A program made the translations under genes and the position numbers. The notes under the pieces were generated by a model. The model ran no database searches. It saw only the letters and a program-made list of their open reading frames with translations, and was not told the origin of the DNA. Source: Diplodia intermedia (lineage: Eukaryota > Ascomycota > Dothideomycetes > Botryosphaeriales > Botryosphaeriaceae). From it: DNA of 64,000 bases. Location: positions 124,001-188,000 of the forward strand of contig JAKEKT010000039.1 in NCBI GenBank assembly GCA_021495925.1. Direction: 5' to 3'. Positions 9,221 through 20,503 of the stretch are shown one piece after another (positions within the stretch are counted from its first letter, which is position 1; each line of letters opens with the position of its first letter).

Positions 9221-11901
9221 TCAAGCATACAGCCTCCCCGGCACCGGTTCCACAACCCCTCCATTCGCAAACCCACACCGCCCGACCCTGCCCTCCTCTC
9301 CCTCCACCGCCTCGACCTCGCCCCAAGCCAGCGGCTCCCACGCCACCGTCCCCTGCGGCCCATGACACGCCGCCGCAATCGCCCTGCTGCAGCTGCCCAC
9401 GACCGGCATCCCCCACCGCCCCCCTCCCCGTCCCCCTCCCACCCTCCCCATCCCCACCGCCCCCACAAACGCCGCAAACGCCACGATCCCCACCACCGAC
9501 GCCACAACCGCGGGCGGCGAATACCCGCACGTCGTGATGGAATAGTACCCATAACTGCCCCCGTCTCCATCGCCCCTCACCACCTGCCCGCCGCGCGCAT
9601 CCACCGCGTCCACCTGGACCAAGTACAACGACTGACTAAGCAACCAATGACATCCCGCGCCCGCAGCGGCCAACGGGCCCGCCAGCCGCAGCGGCATGCC
9701 CGCGAGCAGATAACCTGCACGCTGCTTCCCCCTCGGCGCCGCCGACGAGACGCGCAGCGTCCTGCCGCCGCCACTCTTTTGTACCGCGTGCCCCGCCCAC
9801 TCGCGCGCGAGCGAGGCGCTGGCGAGCAGCCCGCTGTAGACGACGTAGAGTGCTGATAGTAGTGTTTGTGGCGTGTTGGAGACGAGCGCCACGGGCGCGG
9901 CCGCGGCGGCGCCCATGACCGGGAGCGACCACGCTGTGATGAGCGTGTAGGGCGTCGTGGTGTGGAAGCCGAAGGACCAGATGGTGGGGTGCGAGGGGGT
10001 GGGGTTTTTGGCGAGGGCGGCGGCGGCGTGGATGAAGAGGCCGGTGAGGGCGAGGGCGGCGAGGGCGGTGCTGGTTTTTCGTTAGTGGGGGTGTGGATGC
10101 GGTGTGGTGAGGGAGAGGGAGGGGGGCTTACAGGGCTAGCGCGGTGATCCAGCGGGATTTGCTGGCGGCGTGGTGGTAGCGGCGGATGGAGGGCTCGAAG
10201 GGCCTTGGTGAGAGGGGTTGGAAGCGTCCTCGCGACGCGGTGGAACCTCTTTTGAAATGTGAGAGGAGGCTTGTCTGTTTGGTTTTCTGGACTACGTCGT
10301 CCCGGCTGAGGAGGCACATGCCTCTTGTTGTGACGTCTTCTTCCTGGATGAATGATGCGACGGCGTCGCCGATGGTGATGAGCGGGTTGTCTCTGATCAT
10401 GGAGATGGTGCTGATGATGGCGACGAGCTTGATGAGGTTGAAGACTATCACCACAAGCAGAAGACTGACGGTGACGTTCAGGCTACACTGGCCCGGAAGT
10501 TTCTCGCTGAGGCAGTAGTCAACTTCGAACCCATACACGCTCCATGTGCTACTGTTCACGTAGTCCTCCCAAAGTCCATCGCTGCACAGCTCATTGGGAG
10601 GCTTCATGAAGTCGGGCATCGTCACGTTCATGGCGTTGCCGTCGTACTCGTCCACCAATCTGTCCTCGTCATAGTAGTATCCTTGCTGCGAGCAAATCCA
10701 ATAGTACCAGTTTCTGTAGTAGGGCGAACGGAGCCCCACCACTGGCTGGGCGTAGTGTGCAATGCCGTACAGCGACGAGTTTGTAGCACAACTCACGGGC
10801 CCGAGCTCCGACGTCAGTATGTGCCCTGTGGTTGATCCATTGCATGATATACCGTCCGGCTGTGGGAGCGCCGTGGCATTGTATGCGACGATCTCGTGTA
10901 AGGCCGGGTTATCCGCTGGCTTGGTTTTTGTAATGAGGACGACGTTACGGCGGTCAGGCAGTACGACTCTAGAATAGTTCCTTATGCAATCATCCTTCTC
11001 GAGTCGCTCGAAATATCCTTTGTTGGATGATATGTTCGATTGCACAGCATGCGGATCGGTTCCACTTGGTAAATCCAGCAATGGGTAATTCGCGTAGTAG
11101 GGTGACCGGTCATATTTCCCAATGAAGTCATCAAACTCTGCACCCTTGGCGAACTGTTCGTTCGCAACATAGACGTCGTAGTGATGGTTCCTTGTCGACA
11201 CGAAGAAGGTTGAGTTGTAGCTGGAATGGGATAAGGAATTAGATCCGCCGCAGCTCCTCCAGTTGTGAAAAGAGAACTCACAAAAGATGAAGAGGAATGG
11301 AGGAAAGCCCCAGAGCGAGCCACAAAACGAGCTTCTTGCCGCGGATGGAAGCCAGATTCCGGATGCTGAGCACCCCGATGTCCAACCACGAGCCTTTCTG
11401 ATGCGCCTCATCAACAGCTTTCCGGCTCGGAGCACATAGTATTTGCATCGCGTAGTTGCTCGCGCCAAGTAGCAGCGTGCTTGCCGCGTTGATGGCCAGA
11501 TGTATCCACCTCCCCATGCTCTCGATGTCGGCACAGTTTCCCGTGGAGATGGGGGCGGAAACGAAATCACCGCCCTTGTCCCGGATGACGGTGTAGGAGA
11601 AGGCAGCAACCATGATGTTTACAACGAGGACGGTAAAGGACATGACGACGCCCAAGGAGGCGCCCAGATGCCAGCCCTGTGGCAAATGCCGGGACAGTCT
11701 GTTCCATTGCGGCTGTAGGGCTTTTGGCACCCATTTTTCAGCAAAGGTGCTGCGAGGTTTGGCTAGCTCGTCTGCATGGGCGGGCAGCAGACGGTCTGTG
11801 TCATCATCCTGAGTGAAAGGCTTGGACTCGGAAGCAGAGCGGCCAGACGATTCCGGGTCATGGTAGACATGTTGAAGCGCAATATCTGCGTGGGTTGACA
11901 T
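9221..11901 (-). CDS. DUF6536-type multi-pass membrane glycoprotein
   Basis: There are three exons: 11901-11282, 11220-10132 and 10070-9221, with two 61-nt introns; the product is about 852 residues. The N-terminal region carries the DUF6536 signature: a first TM segment after WHLGASLGVVMSF, a second around HLAINAASTLLLGASNYAMQ, then CAPSRKAVDEAH, GSWLDIGVLSIRNL and KKLVLWLALGLSSIPLHLF. A long extracellular-like section follows with many N-glycosylation sequons (NSS, NVT, NAT) and Cys residues. Further TM segments lie near SLLLVVIVFNLIKLVAIIST and in the last exon. Exon 3 becomes very Gly/Ala-rich toward the stop, so its extent there is less certain. The family is common in Pezizomycotina and its function is unknown. 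The next gene upstream (12880, +) is another large membrane glycoprotein read in the opposite direction. Confidence 0.85.
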
Positions 11902-12879
11902 GCCAGGAACACGCGCGCTGTTCCCGGTCGGATGATGGGTTGAAGTGTCGGGAAGCGCACATCTTGTTAAACGCGCGTGGGATTCGACAAGCCATGTCGG
12001 TTAGAATAGGCTAGCAGTGGGGGCCAAAGGTATCGCTGCGCCTTGCCAGGTGGCACGGCAGCGCTTGCCCACGAGTAGAATCGCGCCTTCGCTTGGGTAT
12101 TGGGGTCCTCAGTCATGTTGTTGTCGGACAACCGAAACGAAACAAAGAAATCTTGTTTGGCTCATGTTGCGACCGTTGTGGTGGCCTGCACCACGCACTG
12201 CAAACTCACGATTGACTCCATCTCCCATTTCCAAGTTCCTTTCGCTGCTTCGCCACGTCGCTGCCCGAGGCAGTGCCTGGACAAGCAGGAGCCTTCCGTT
12301 CTTGCGACCACAGACGTCATACCGCACGCATGTGGACGGACTTCGGTGGCGTGTTGCAAGAGGGTGAGAGGCTGAGAGGTAGCGCGGACGCAGTGGCCAG
12401 AAACTAGAAAATAGAAAGGGAAGGTTGATTGGAGTGTCGAGAGCTCTTTCCTCGCTGTGTGCGCACCCATTGCGGCCTAGTGCCCGCGGTCCTCCATATG
12501 CCGGCCCCGCCTCAAAGACTTGCCTCCCGTCGTCGCCTCTCAGCCTCATGCCAGCCCCCACTGATGACGAACCATGTCTCCCGGCGCACGCGGGCATTGG
12601 CGCAACGCAGCCTTGCTGAGGTGAACACGGCGATCGCAGGGCTGTGAGCTGCATGTTCTGCAGAGTGGCGCCGGGCTGCGTAGCGATTGGATCCTTCCTC
12701 GCCATGGCGGCGACGCTGTGCTCGATGCAGGTAAGACCCAGCGCGAGGCCCCGTTTCGACCCTCGCAGCATCCCGAGCTGAAGGCCAGCCAAGACCCGCC
12801 GTCAGCTGCTGGCATCGCCCAAAGCATATGACAGCCATGCTCCCGTCCGTTCTCTGCCGTGTCGATTCCCACGCTCGAC
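11902..12879. other. Intergenic region between divergent membrane-protein genes
   Basis: About 980 bp separates two divergently transcribed genes, so it should contain both promoters. The small open frames show no domain or codon bias. No RNA gene seen. Confidence 0.5.
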
Positions 12880-14955
12880 ATGCAGTCCGCCTCGCATCAC
12901 GACCCCTCTGACTCGGCCCACTATGCCGACCAGACTCGCCGTGGCGCCCGCATCTGGCGCTTGACCCGCGCCTGGTACTTCTTCCCTCTGCATGCCATTC
13001 TCGTCATTGTTTTCGCTGTCGTCGCCCTGGCCATCCTGGACGGCAAAACCTTCCCCACCTCCTCGAATGCTCCTTTCGGGACAACCATCACCCACATCTT
13101 CAAAGGCCAGCTGAGACAGGCAGACGTCACTACCTTGGTCTCAGCCGCCCTGGTGCTGGTGCGCCTGACCCTCAATGTCTGCTCCAGCATCGCCGCCCAG
13201 AGGTCCATTTTCATTCTGCTGGAGAAATGTGGCATCACCTTGCAGGAGATTGAGCGCATCTTCTCCTTCGAACAAGGGCCCCTGGGAATGAATGGCTTCA
13301 AACTCGGCACCGTCATCCTGCTCCTTCTCCTCATTCCCGCCCAACTGAGTGCCCCTCTTGCCCAGGGCGCTCTCTCGTGGGAACCCCAGTTGTCTTTGAG
13401 GCATGCCGACTACAACGTCTCCCTCAACATAGCTGGCCCTGGAGATGCCTTCAATCAGTTCAAGAACCACGACGAGCCTCGGGACTTTTCCATCAAGAGG
13501 GCCTCTGGACTTGCCGTCATCCATCGCTTCGGCCCAGACTTCTATTCGGTCATGGATTCGGATGAGAAAGTTCCCAGCAGACGCTGGGCCCCAGCCTTCA
13601 GAGAGCACGAGCTTTCCAACCAGACCAAAGGCTACCAAGCCCTCCCGGGAAACACCAGCATCGGCAACACAACCCTCCCCTTTTTCCGCATGAGCAACCT
13701 GGCATGGATCGACTACGACGACAGCCTCGCCCATTTTCTGGCCTGGGACAACGGCCTATTCAACGTCACCAGCCCGATGAACCCCCTCCGCGCCTCCCTC
13801 CCCGGCAACGCCGTCATCCTCCGCGACTCCCCCATCCACACGTGGACCACCGCCTGGCCCAACGCCACCCTCCTCAACACCACCTTCAAGATCGCCGTCC
13901 TCGCCGAGCGCCTGGACGGATCGAACTCGGCCCCCACCTGCCCCGACACCAGCACCGTCTTCGGCGCCCTCCCAAAGACCAAACCCTACACCGCCGTCGG
14001 CCCGACCAACTTCACCAACTGCTACCTCTTCGCCACCGCCTCCGTCCTCGCGGGGACAACCCCCTGCCTCGACTGCTCCATCATCTCGCCCGGCGTCGTC
14101 GAGCGCCCGGGCAACAAAACCCTCCCCTTCACCCTGCACCCGGACCCCCTCGTCCCCCTCGCCATGGGCATGCTGCCCGAAACCATGCTCAGCATCGTCA
14201 CAGGCAACGCCACATACGCACCCACCTGGGCCAACCTCCCGGGCTTCCTCGCCGGCGCCTTCAGCGCCGCGTACCAGGCCAGCTGGAACGACCTGACGGA
14301 CCGGCTCGCCCTCCCGGACACCCATTCCGCAACCAGCAACATCTCGCTCCCGCACTACCCCCTCCGCGCCGCCGTCGACGCCCCCCGCGTCCGCACGTGG
14401 CTGGCCCTGCACCTCCTCGTCCTCGCCGCCGGCGCCCTGCTCGCCCTGCTGCAGGCCCGCTGCGCCCACCGCGCCGTCGAGGACTTCGCCGCCGCCTGCC
14501 TGCTGGCGGACCCGCTGCCCGTCGTGCGCGCGCCCGACGCCGCCGCCGTGCGCACCGCCGCCCGCGTCGACGCGCGCGACAGCGCACGCGTCGGCGCGCT
14601 GGTCATGCGCGAGGAGGGCGGCGGCGCGCTGCGGTTCCGCGTGCTGAAGCGGAAGAGGGACGGCGTCGTCGTCGGCGGGGATAAACTTGGTGAGTGGGGA
14701 GGCTGGGGCGGATGGGGAGGTGCTGCTGCCGATATCAGAGGCAGGCGCGCGGCACGGAGGAGGGAGTCGTGGGGCGATCTGTCCCTGTTGTCTGGCCGCT
14801 CCGGGTCCGGGTCGTCGATTGTGTATGAGCCCGTCGTGGCCGAGGAGAGGGAGGGGGAGGCGGGCGCCGGCAGCGGCTCTCTGTATACGTATGCGCATAC
14901 GCATACGCCGCAGACGGCGTCGAGTTGGCATTCTTCCCCTGGGTATGCGCGGTGA
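12880..14955 (+). CDS. Multi-pass membrane glycoprotein, family not recognised
   Basis: A single-exon frame of 691 residues from the first ATG at 12880; the frame is open a few codons further upstream but without an ATG. Visible hydrophobic segments are WYFFPLHAILVIVFAVVALA (about 35-55), TLVSAALVLVRLTLNVCS (about 90-110), LGTVILLLLLIPAQLSAPLA (about 148-168) and WLALHLLVLAAGALLALLQ (about 507-525). Between the third and fourth lies a long loop of about 340 residues with many Asn-X-Ser/Thr sequons and paired cysteines (NCYLFA, PCLDCS), which suggests a large extracellular or lumenal domain. The cytoplasmic tail is Arg/Ala-rich, then Gly/Ser-rich. The plan (three N-terminal helices, glycosylated ectodomain, one C-terminal helix) resembles the neighbouring DUF6536 protein, though I see no clear sequence identity. 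Function unknown. Confidence 0.8.
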   Translation: MQSASHHDPSDSAHYADQTRRGARIWRLTRAWYFFPLHAILVIVFAVVALAILDGKTFPTSSNAPFGTTITHIFKGQLRQADVTTLVSAALVLVRLTLNVCSSIAAQRSIFILLEKCGITLQEIERIFSFEQGPLGMNGFKLGTVILLLLLIPAQLSAPLAQGALSWEPQLSLRHADYNVSLNIAGPGDAFNQFKNHDEPRDFSIKRASGLAVIHRFGPDFYSVMDSDEKVPSRRWAPAFREHELSNQTKGYQALPGNTSIGNTTLPFFRMSNLAWIDYDDSLAHFLAWDNGLFNVTSPMNPLRASLPGNAVILRDSPIHTWTTAWPNATLLNTTFKIAVLAERLDGSNSAPTCPDTSTVFGALPKTKPYTAVGPTNFTNCYLFATASVLAGTTPCLDCSIISPGVVERPGNKTLPFTLHPDPLVPLAMGMLPETMLSIVTGNATYAPTWANLPGFLAGAFSAAYQASWNDLTDRLALPDTHSATSNISLPHYPLRAAVDAPRVRTWLALHLLVLAAGALLALLQARCAHRAVEDFAAACLLADPLPVVRAPDAAAVRTAARVDARDSARVGALVMREEGGGALRFRVLKRKRDGVVVGGDKLGEWGGWGGWGGAAADIRGRRAARRRESWGDLSLLSGRSGSGSSIVYEPVVAEEREGEAGAGSGSLYTYAHTHTPQTASSWHSSPGYAR

Positions 14956-15592
14956 GGATTAAGAAGAGGGAGGCTGGGTAGACGAAGGGGAGGGGGAGGG
15001 GAAAGGAAAACGAAAAGCTTGGAATTGACTCGTCGACGACGCGACGGAGGCGTAACTTTCTTGTTGATATATTATGATGATCATGATGATGATATTCGAG
15101 CGGATTGGTTGGGGGAGTTGTGTATGGTGTTTTGAAGATGGCGTCTTCGTTTTAATTTTCCCACGTTTAATTTCTCTTCTTCGCTTTTTTGCCGGTCAGT
15201 CGGTTTTTCCTCTTCTTCTTGTCGGTATCTATCTGGCTTGGGGTGTTTTGGACAGAGAGGATTCTATGCATTCGGGGGGTGGGGTGGGGGACAGGAGGGG
15301 AGGAGGCGCAGGAGCTGAATCATCTCACTACTGATGTTCCAGCAATTTCTGGCTCTAGTGTCGAGGCTGTATATATATATGTCGATCAACACAGCAAAAA
15401 AAGAGTCATGCGTTGATTCATTACTTTCGATCAATCTCCTGGTATCACTTGAACGATGATCAATCACACTTGCAAAAAAAAAAAACACACAAGAATCATG
15501 AAAAAAAAATCATCCATCGCATTCCCAGCATCTCTTCATTTTTCCTTTTCACCGATGTTCCTCCCCTCCCCTCCACCACCATCTACCCTACT
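14956..15592. other. Intergenic region between convergent genes
   Basis: AT-richer than its surroundings, with poly-A and poly-T runs (15475, 15500) and a TATATATATATG stretch at about 15370. It contains the 3' UTRs of the two convergent genes. No supported gene. Confidence 0.5.
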
Positions 15593-16880
15593 CTATAGCG
15601 TAAGCGGGTACTCGGTACTCTCGATCTTGCTCGGATACTCGAGGCCGGCCTGGCGCCTGACCTCATCCATGACCTCCATGATGGCGACGCTCTCGGCGAG
15701 GCTCTCGAAGCGGCCCTCCTTGCGGCCCTCGACAAGCGCAGCAGCAGCCTCGTCGGCCTCCCAGAACATGCCGTGGCCCTCGCCCTCGGCGTTGCGGGCG
15801 CCGCCGAAGCCGTTGTACCAGCCGGAGCCGGAGCCGGGGCCGGGCTGGGGCCACTCGCGGGCGTCGTCGGTGCCGTCGCGCAGGACCAGGCGCGTGCGGG
15901 TGGGGCGGTACAGCGGCGGGAAGATCTGGATCTCGCCCTTGTCGCCCTGGACGCGGCAGGCGGGGCCGGCGCTGTCGCGGTCGCCCTTGGCGTCGGTGGC
16001 GTAGCGGATGCCGGTGGAGGCGACGGCGTGGATGGCGTTCTGCTTTCCTTCGCCGGGGGGGAACGTCAGGAGGATGGTGGTGAGCTCGTCGGCGGCGCCG
16101 GTGCCCGGGTACAGGTTGGTCGAGGAGAGGACGGCGGGCGGCTTGCGCTGCGCTTCCGGCAGCGTCGTGTAGACGGTTTGGAACACCCACGTCAGCGAGT
16201 AGATGCCCAGGTCGAGCAGCGCGCCGCCGGCCAGGTCCGGGTTGACCATGCGGTGCTTGCCGTCGGCGAAGGCCGTCTCCGGGTCGAGCGCGTGCGCGTT
16301 GTCGGCGTGGACGCGCTGGACGGTGCCGATTTTGCCCGAGGTGATGATGTCGCGGACGTAGATGGAGAGCGGGAAGTAGCGGGTCCAGACGGCTTCCATG
16401 AGGAAGAGGTTCTGTGCGTGGGTCTTGTTAGAATCGATTGGGGGGTTTTTTTTTTCTGTGGGGGCATGATGTGAGGGCGGCCGGCTGTACCTTTTCCTTG
16501 GCCGTCGCGACCAGCTTCTTGGTCTGGGCGGCGTTCACGGTGAAGGCCTTCTCGCATAGGACGTTCTTGCCGGCATTCAGGGCGAGCATGACGTTCTGGT
16601 AGTGGTGCGAGTGGGGGGTAGCGACGTAGACGATGTCGATGTTGGGGTCCTTGACGAATTCCTCGTAGGAACCGTACGCCTTTGCGGACTCTGGCGCGCC
16701 GACATCCTTGAGGAATTTGGCGGCGCGGTCAGCGCTGGAGGAGCTGGCGGCGGCAACGACCGTGTGCTTGATGTTGTTGACTCCACGCGTCTTGGGGTCG
16801 ACGAGGAGGTCGACGGTAAAGCATTGGGCAATGCCACCGGTAGCAAGAATTCCCCAGCGGATTTCCTTGGGTGCGGCCAT
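15593..16880 (-). CDS. Gfo/Idh/MocA oxidoreductase, trans-dihydrodiol dehydrogenase-like
   Basis: There are two exons, 16880-16491 and 16411-15593, with a 79-nt intron; the product has 402 residues. The start is the ATG at 16880 (MAAPKEIRWGILATGGIAQ). The N-terminal Rossmann fold has the nucleotide loop GILATGGIAQ, then IDIVYVATPHSHHYQNV and GKNVLCEKAFTVNAAQ. The splice joins ATAKEK to NLFLMEAVWTRYFPL, as in dimeric dihydrodiol dehydrogenases / D-xylose 1-dehydrogenases (NADP). The C-terminal half has GALLDLGIYSLTW, followed by the mixed-sheet domain. Position EKA replaces the EKP found in most Gfo/Idh/MocA proteins, a variation common in this subgroup. Predicted reaction: NAD(P)-dependent oxidation of a cyclic diol or sugar; the substrate cannot be read from sequence. 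It lies downstream of an ACC deaminase gene on the same strand, but 426 bp separates them and no co-function is implied. Confidence 0.92.
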
Positions 16881-17306
16881 GGTGTTTGGCGGGATGGTTG
16901 TGCGGATCAACTGAGGCGGGCGTCAGTTGGGGTATAAGTAGCGCGTAGAGAGGGTGGACGCAAGAATGGGCAGGAATCAGGTGAAGGCAGGAGTGGCGGG
17001 TAACATTACCACCTATCAAGTTGGCGTCACGACTACCCCGCCGTCGGGGATAACGGCGACAGGCAGGTGGGGCATGGAAGCCGGCTAAGCTGCGGTTCTA
17101 CCTCGCCGTTTCAGCGCGTCGGGTTCTGACTGCCCACTCTGGTGCCCGCCCACTTAGCCGGGCCATGTCGACGCCGGCATCAGATCCAACGCCCGACACC
17201 CCGCCTTTTCCGCCCTCTCCTCCGCCTTGTCCGCGCCGGAAACTCTCAATTCGTTCAATTCATCCATTACATTTTTTGCTCTATCATCAATTCGTACAAA
17301 CGCCGC
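16881..17306. other. Promoter region of the oxidoreductase gene and 3' flank of ACC deaminase
   Basis: A 426-bp spacer with no coding potential. It should contain the oxidoreductase promoter and the ACC deaminase terminator region. Confidence 0.5.
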
Positions 17307-18326
17307 CTATCCCTCCTTGAACAGATAGCTGTAGGCACTCAGTGCGGGCACGCCGCCAAGGTGCGCGTACAGCACGCGCGAGCCCTCGGGGAACTCGCCA
17401 TTCCGCACCATGGAAATCATGCCATCCATCGACTTGCCCTCGTACACGGGGTCGGTCAGCATGCCCTCGGTGCGCGCGCACAGCCGGATGGCCTCCATGG
17501 TGCCGTCGTTGGGCAGCCCGTACTCGGGCCCGCCGAAGCGCGTGTCCAGCACCACGTCGGCCTCGGTGATGTCGCGGCCCAGCTCGACCAGGGCGGCCGT
17601 GTTCCTCGCGATGCGCAGCACCTGCTCCCTCGTCTTGTCCGGCTTGGCCGACGCGTCGATGCCGATGACGCGGTCGGCGCGGCCGTCGGCGGCGAAGCCG
17701 ACGATCATGCCGCCCTGCGTGCTGCCCGTCACGGCGCACACGACGATGTAGTCGAACGTGAAGCCCAGCTCCTTCTCCTGCTGGCGCACCTCCTCGGCGA
17801 AGCCGACGAAGCCGAGGCCGCCCTTGGGGTGCTCGGAGCAGCCGGCCGGGATGGGGTACGGCTTGCCGCCGCGCTTCTCGACGTCGGCCATGGCCTGCTC
17901 CCAGCTGGGCCGGATGCCGATGTCGAAGCCGGCGGCGTCGAGGCGGCAGTCGGCGCCCAGGATGCGCGACAGCTCGATGTTGCCCACGCGGTCGTAGACG
18001 GCGTCGTGGTAGTTGACCCAGTTCTCCTGCACCAGCACGCACTTCATGCCCAGGTGCGCGGCCACGGCGGCCACCTGCCGCGTCTGGTTCGACTGGATGC
18101 CGCCGATGGAGACGAGCGTGTCGTAGCCGCCCTCGACCGCCTCGGGGATGATGTATTCGAGCTTGCGCGTCTTGTTGCCGCCGAAGGCTAGCCCGGAGTT
18201 GCAGTCCTCGCGCTTCGCGTAGAGCTGGACCTTGCCGCCGAGGTGCTCGGAGAGGCGCTTGAGGTGCTGGATGGGCGTCGGGCCCTGGAAGGTGAGCTGG
18301 TGCTTGGGGAACTTGTCGAGCTTCAT
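17307..18326 (-). CDS. 1-aminocyclopropane-1-carboxylate (ACC) deaminase
   Basis: A 339-residue single-exon protein of the fold-type II PLP family, matching ACC deaminase over its full length. The PLP lysine is K52 in GGNKTRKLEY. The catalytic serine region is SIGGIQSNQTRQVAAVAA, with S79 corresponding to Ser78 of the yeast-type enzyme. A phosphate-binding run appears in VTGSTQGGMIVG. Two positions that separate ACC deaminase from D-cysteine desulfhydrase (Glu295 and Leu322 in the Pseudomonas enzyme) are kept as E296 (VYEGKSM) and L323 (AHLGG), which favours true ACC deaminase. Reaction: ACC plus water gives 2-oxobutanoate and ammonia. In plant-associated fungi this can lower plant ethylene or supply nitrogen; use of internally made ACC is another proposed role. 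No signal peptide, so it is cytosolic. Confidence 0.97.
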   Translation of the reverse strand: MKLDKFPKHQLTFQGPTPIQHLKRLSEHLGGKVQLYAKREDCNSGLAFGGNKTRKLEYIIPEAVEGGYDTLVSIGGIQSNQTRQVAAVAAHLGMKCVLVQENWVNYHDAVYDRVGNIELSRILGADCRLDAAGFDIGIRPSWEQAMADVEKRGGKPYPIPAGCSEHPKGGLGFVGFAEEVRQQEKELGFTFDYIVVCAVTGSTQGGMIVGFAADGRADRVIGIDASAKPDKTREQVLRIARNTAALVELGRDITEADVVLDTRFGGPEYGLPNDGTMEAIRLCARTEGMLTDPVYEGKSMDGMISMVRNGEFPEGSRVLYAHLGGVPALSAYSYLFKEG

Positions 18327-18958
18327 GGCGGCGGGTCGTTGCGGGGTATCTCAAGAAACAGAAAGGAAGGGAGGGGTTGGCAGTACGGCGCAGGCAGCCT
18401 GCGGTGCCGGCAGCGCCTTTTCAAGACATATGCACTGGCTCGGGTTGCGGCGGCCGACGAAGGCGTGATTTCGGCTTGTCCAACACGATGCCGGCGGCCG
18501 ACAACGCATGTGTTGTGGACAGCGCAGCTTTAGCACAGCAACGAGCTCCAAATTGGACCAAACCGGCCCTACAATTGGAGCCGGGAGTTGGGGTCTCCAA
18601 CTTTTTTCGGGGGCCGCTATCTTTTCTCGGCCAGCGGCGCGTGAGAAGCGCACGCGGACGCTTGGGCGACGCGTTGCGGGGCAGAGATACGCGCATCGCG
18701 CTCGGATCATTGGCCCATCGACCCCAACTTCCTAACGCCTCGGAGTAAGTGATATTGCTAACAGAAAGCAGATAAACCCCTGCCTGATTGTCAAACAACT
18801 CTAAGTCTCTGACATTGGCCAATCAACGTGTTCCTTTCCTATAGTGCAGTTCTCTTTTTTCCTTTTTCGGCTTTATCCAAGCAGGACTCCAAAGACAACG
18901 CCAGCCAATCTATCATTACCTCCACCTCCGATAAGCTTCTCGACCCAAAGCCCGCTCT
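18327..18958. other. Intergenic region upstream of ACC deaminase
   Basis: About 630 bp holding the ACC deaminase promoter and the 3' flank of the gene ending at 18959. No coding or RNA feature seen. Confidence 0.5.
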
Positions 18959-19736
18959 CTAGACCTCCTGTGGCCTCGATTCCTTGACCTTCTTCGGCAG
19001 GTTGCAGTCGGGATACTTGGGGAAGATCGACGTCAACGTCGCACCCTTCTTCTCGAACAGCTCCGGCACATCCTCCTTCGTCAGCTTCCACGTGCCGGCC
19101 TTTTCAAACTCGGCATCGCGCGCCGCCATGTCCGGAATGTCCTCCGGCTTCGGCAGCCCGAAACGCGACTTCCACGGCAACGTCTCGGGCGGCGGCATCT
19201 TGGGTGCCCTGCCGTTCTCGTCTATTTCGTAACAAGAGAGAAAAAACGTCAGCCCTTTTGTTTCTTTTCTAAAAACAGCACACACACACACACATGCATG
19301 AAAATCATCATCATCCCGCCCACGTGGCGGGGCGACAGGGATAGGTCGTCCCGATTAAAACGTACCTCTCATCAGATCCGCCGTGATCTTGACGCTCTCG
19401 TAGGCCTGGGCGAAGATGGTCTCGCCAAAGTCAAACGACGCGGGCTGCTCGGACGCCCACGTCTCGCCCCACGGCGCGATGCGCTCGCGCGGCGGCACCG
19501 GCGCCGGCCTGCCCGGGCGGTGGGTGACGGGCCGGAAGGCGGTGCTCTTCTTCCTGTCCGGCTTGAACGTGCCGAAGTAGCGGCCGCCGCCCTTGCGCTT
19601 GTCTTTGTCGTTGTCGGCGACGTCGAACTGGACCGCCTTGGCTTTGCCCTTGCCCTTGCCGTTGCCGTCGTTGCTGACCGTCGTGTTCTTCGTAGAGGGC
19701 TGCTTCTGCTGCTCTCCTTCTTCGTCTTCTTCATCT

Positions 19737-19777
<41 letters not shown>

Positions 19778-20503
19778 CGAACTGAGCTCCTCCTCGCTCA
19801 TCAAGCTTTCGTCGTCGTCGGCACTAAGCGGCGGGTCGAAATACCAACCGGGCAGCCTCCTCCTGTCATCCCCATCGTCGTCTCCATCATCACCGCCACT
19901 ACCACCAATGCCGCCGCCGATCCGAGCTCTGTGCAGCGCCTTCCCAACCCCACCTTTGCCACCACCACCACCACCCCCACTCTTCTGCGCCGCCGACGAC
20001 GACGACGAGCTACCCTTTCTACCACCACCACCACCGGCGGCATCCGTCGGCTCGGTTTCGGCTGCTCCTCCTTCTCCCTTCATGTTCTCGATGCCACCGC
20101 TCCCGAGTGCCATGGCAACGGCGGCGCGCTTGATGATGGGCGCGAACGACGGCGGGGGAGGAGGTGGAGGGGGCGTGTACGCGGCACCGCCGCAGCCGTA
20201 GTAGCCTTTGTAGGGGTTGAGCGGGTTGAGCGGGTCGAGGGAGGGGCTGGGGTGGGGTAGCGTGTGTTAGCGTTTTCTTTTCTTTTTTTTTTTTACTCTC
20301 TCTCCCTACTCCCCCTTGGGCTTTTTCTGATGTTCGTCTGTTCTGTTTGGGTGGGAGGGGGGTTGGTTGTGTTTGGTGGGTGTATAGTATTGCGAAACAC
20401 GGATGTGGATGTGGATGTGGGATGCGGGATGCGGGATGCGTTGAGGGGAAGGAAGGACTTACGGCATGGCCATGTTGGCGAAGAGCGTGCCGCCGGACAA
20501 CAT
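18959..20503 (-). CDS. Acidic, low-complexity hypothetical protein
   Basis: There are three exons: 20503-20463, 20246-19366 and 19221-18959, with introns of 216 and 144 nt; the product has 394 residues. The short first exon gives MLSGGTLFANMAMP and splices into PSLDPLNPLNPYKGYYGCGG. The middle is Gly/Ser-rich with an Asp run of about 13 residues coded at about 19740-19780, followed by Lys-rich sequence. The conserved-looking part is the C-terminal third: RYFGTFKPDRKKSTAFRPVT, APWGETWASEQPASFDFGET, then after the last splice DENGRAPKMPPPETLPWKSR and GLPKPEDIPDMAARDAEFEK. No catalytic motif, TM helix or signal peptide is evident. I do not recognise the family. The reading frame is kept across both introns, and donor GTACGT and acceptor ATAG fit, so the model is credible; exon 1 is the least certain part. 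Confidence 0.72.

Noticed and set aside
13756..14931. 391-codon minus-strand frame inside the membrane glycoprotein gene
   Set aside because: Gly/Arg-rich antisense shadow of a GC-rich coding region.
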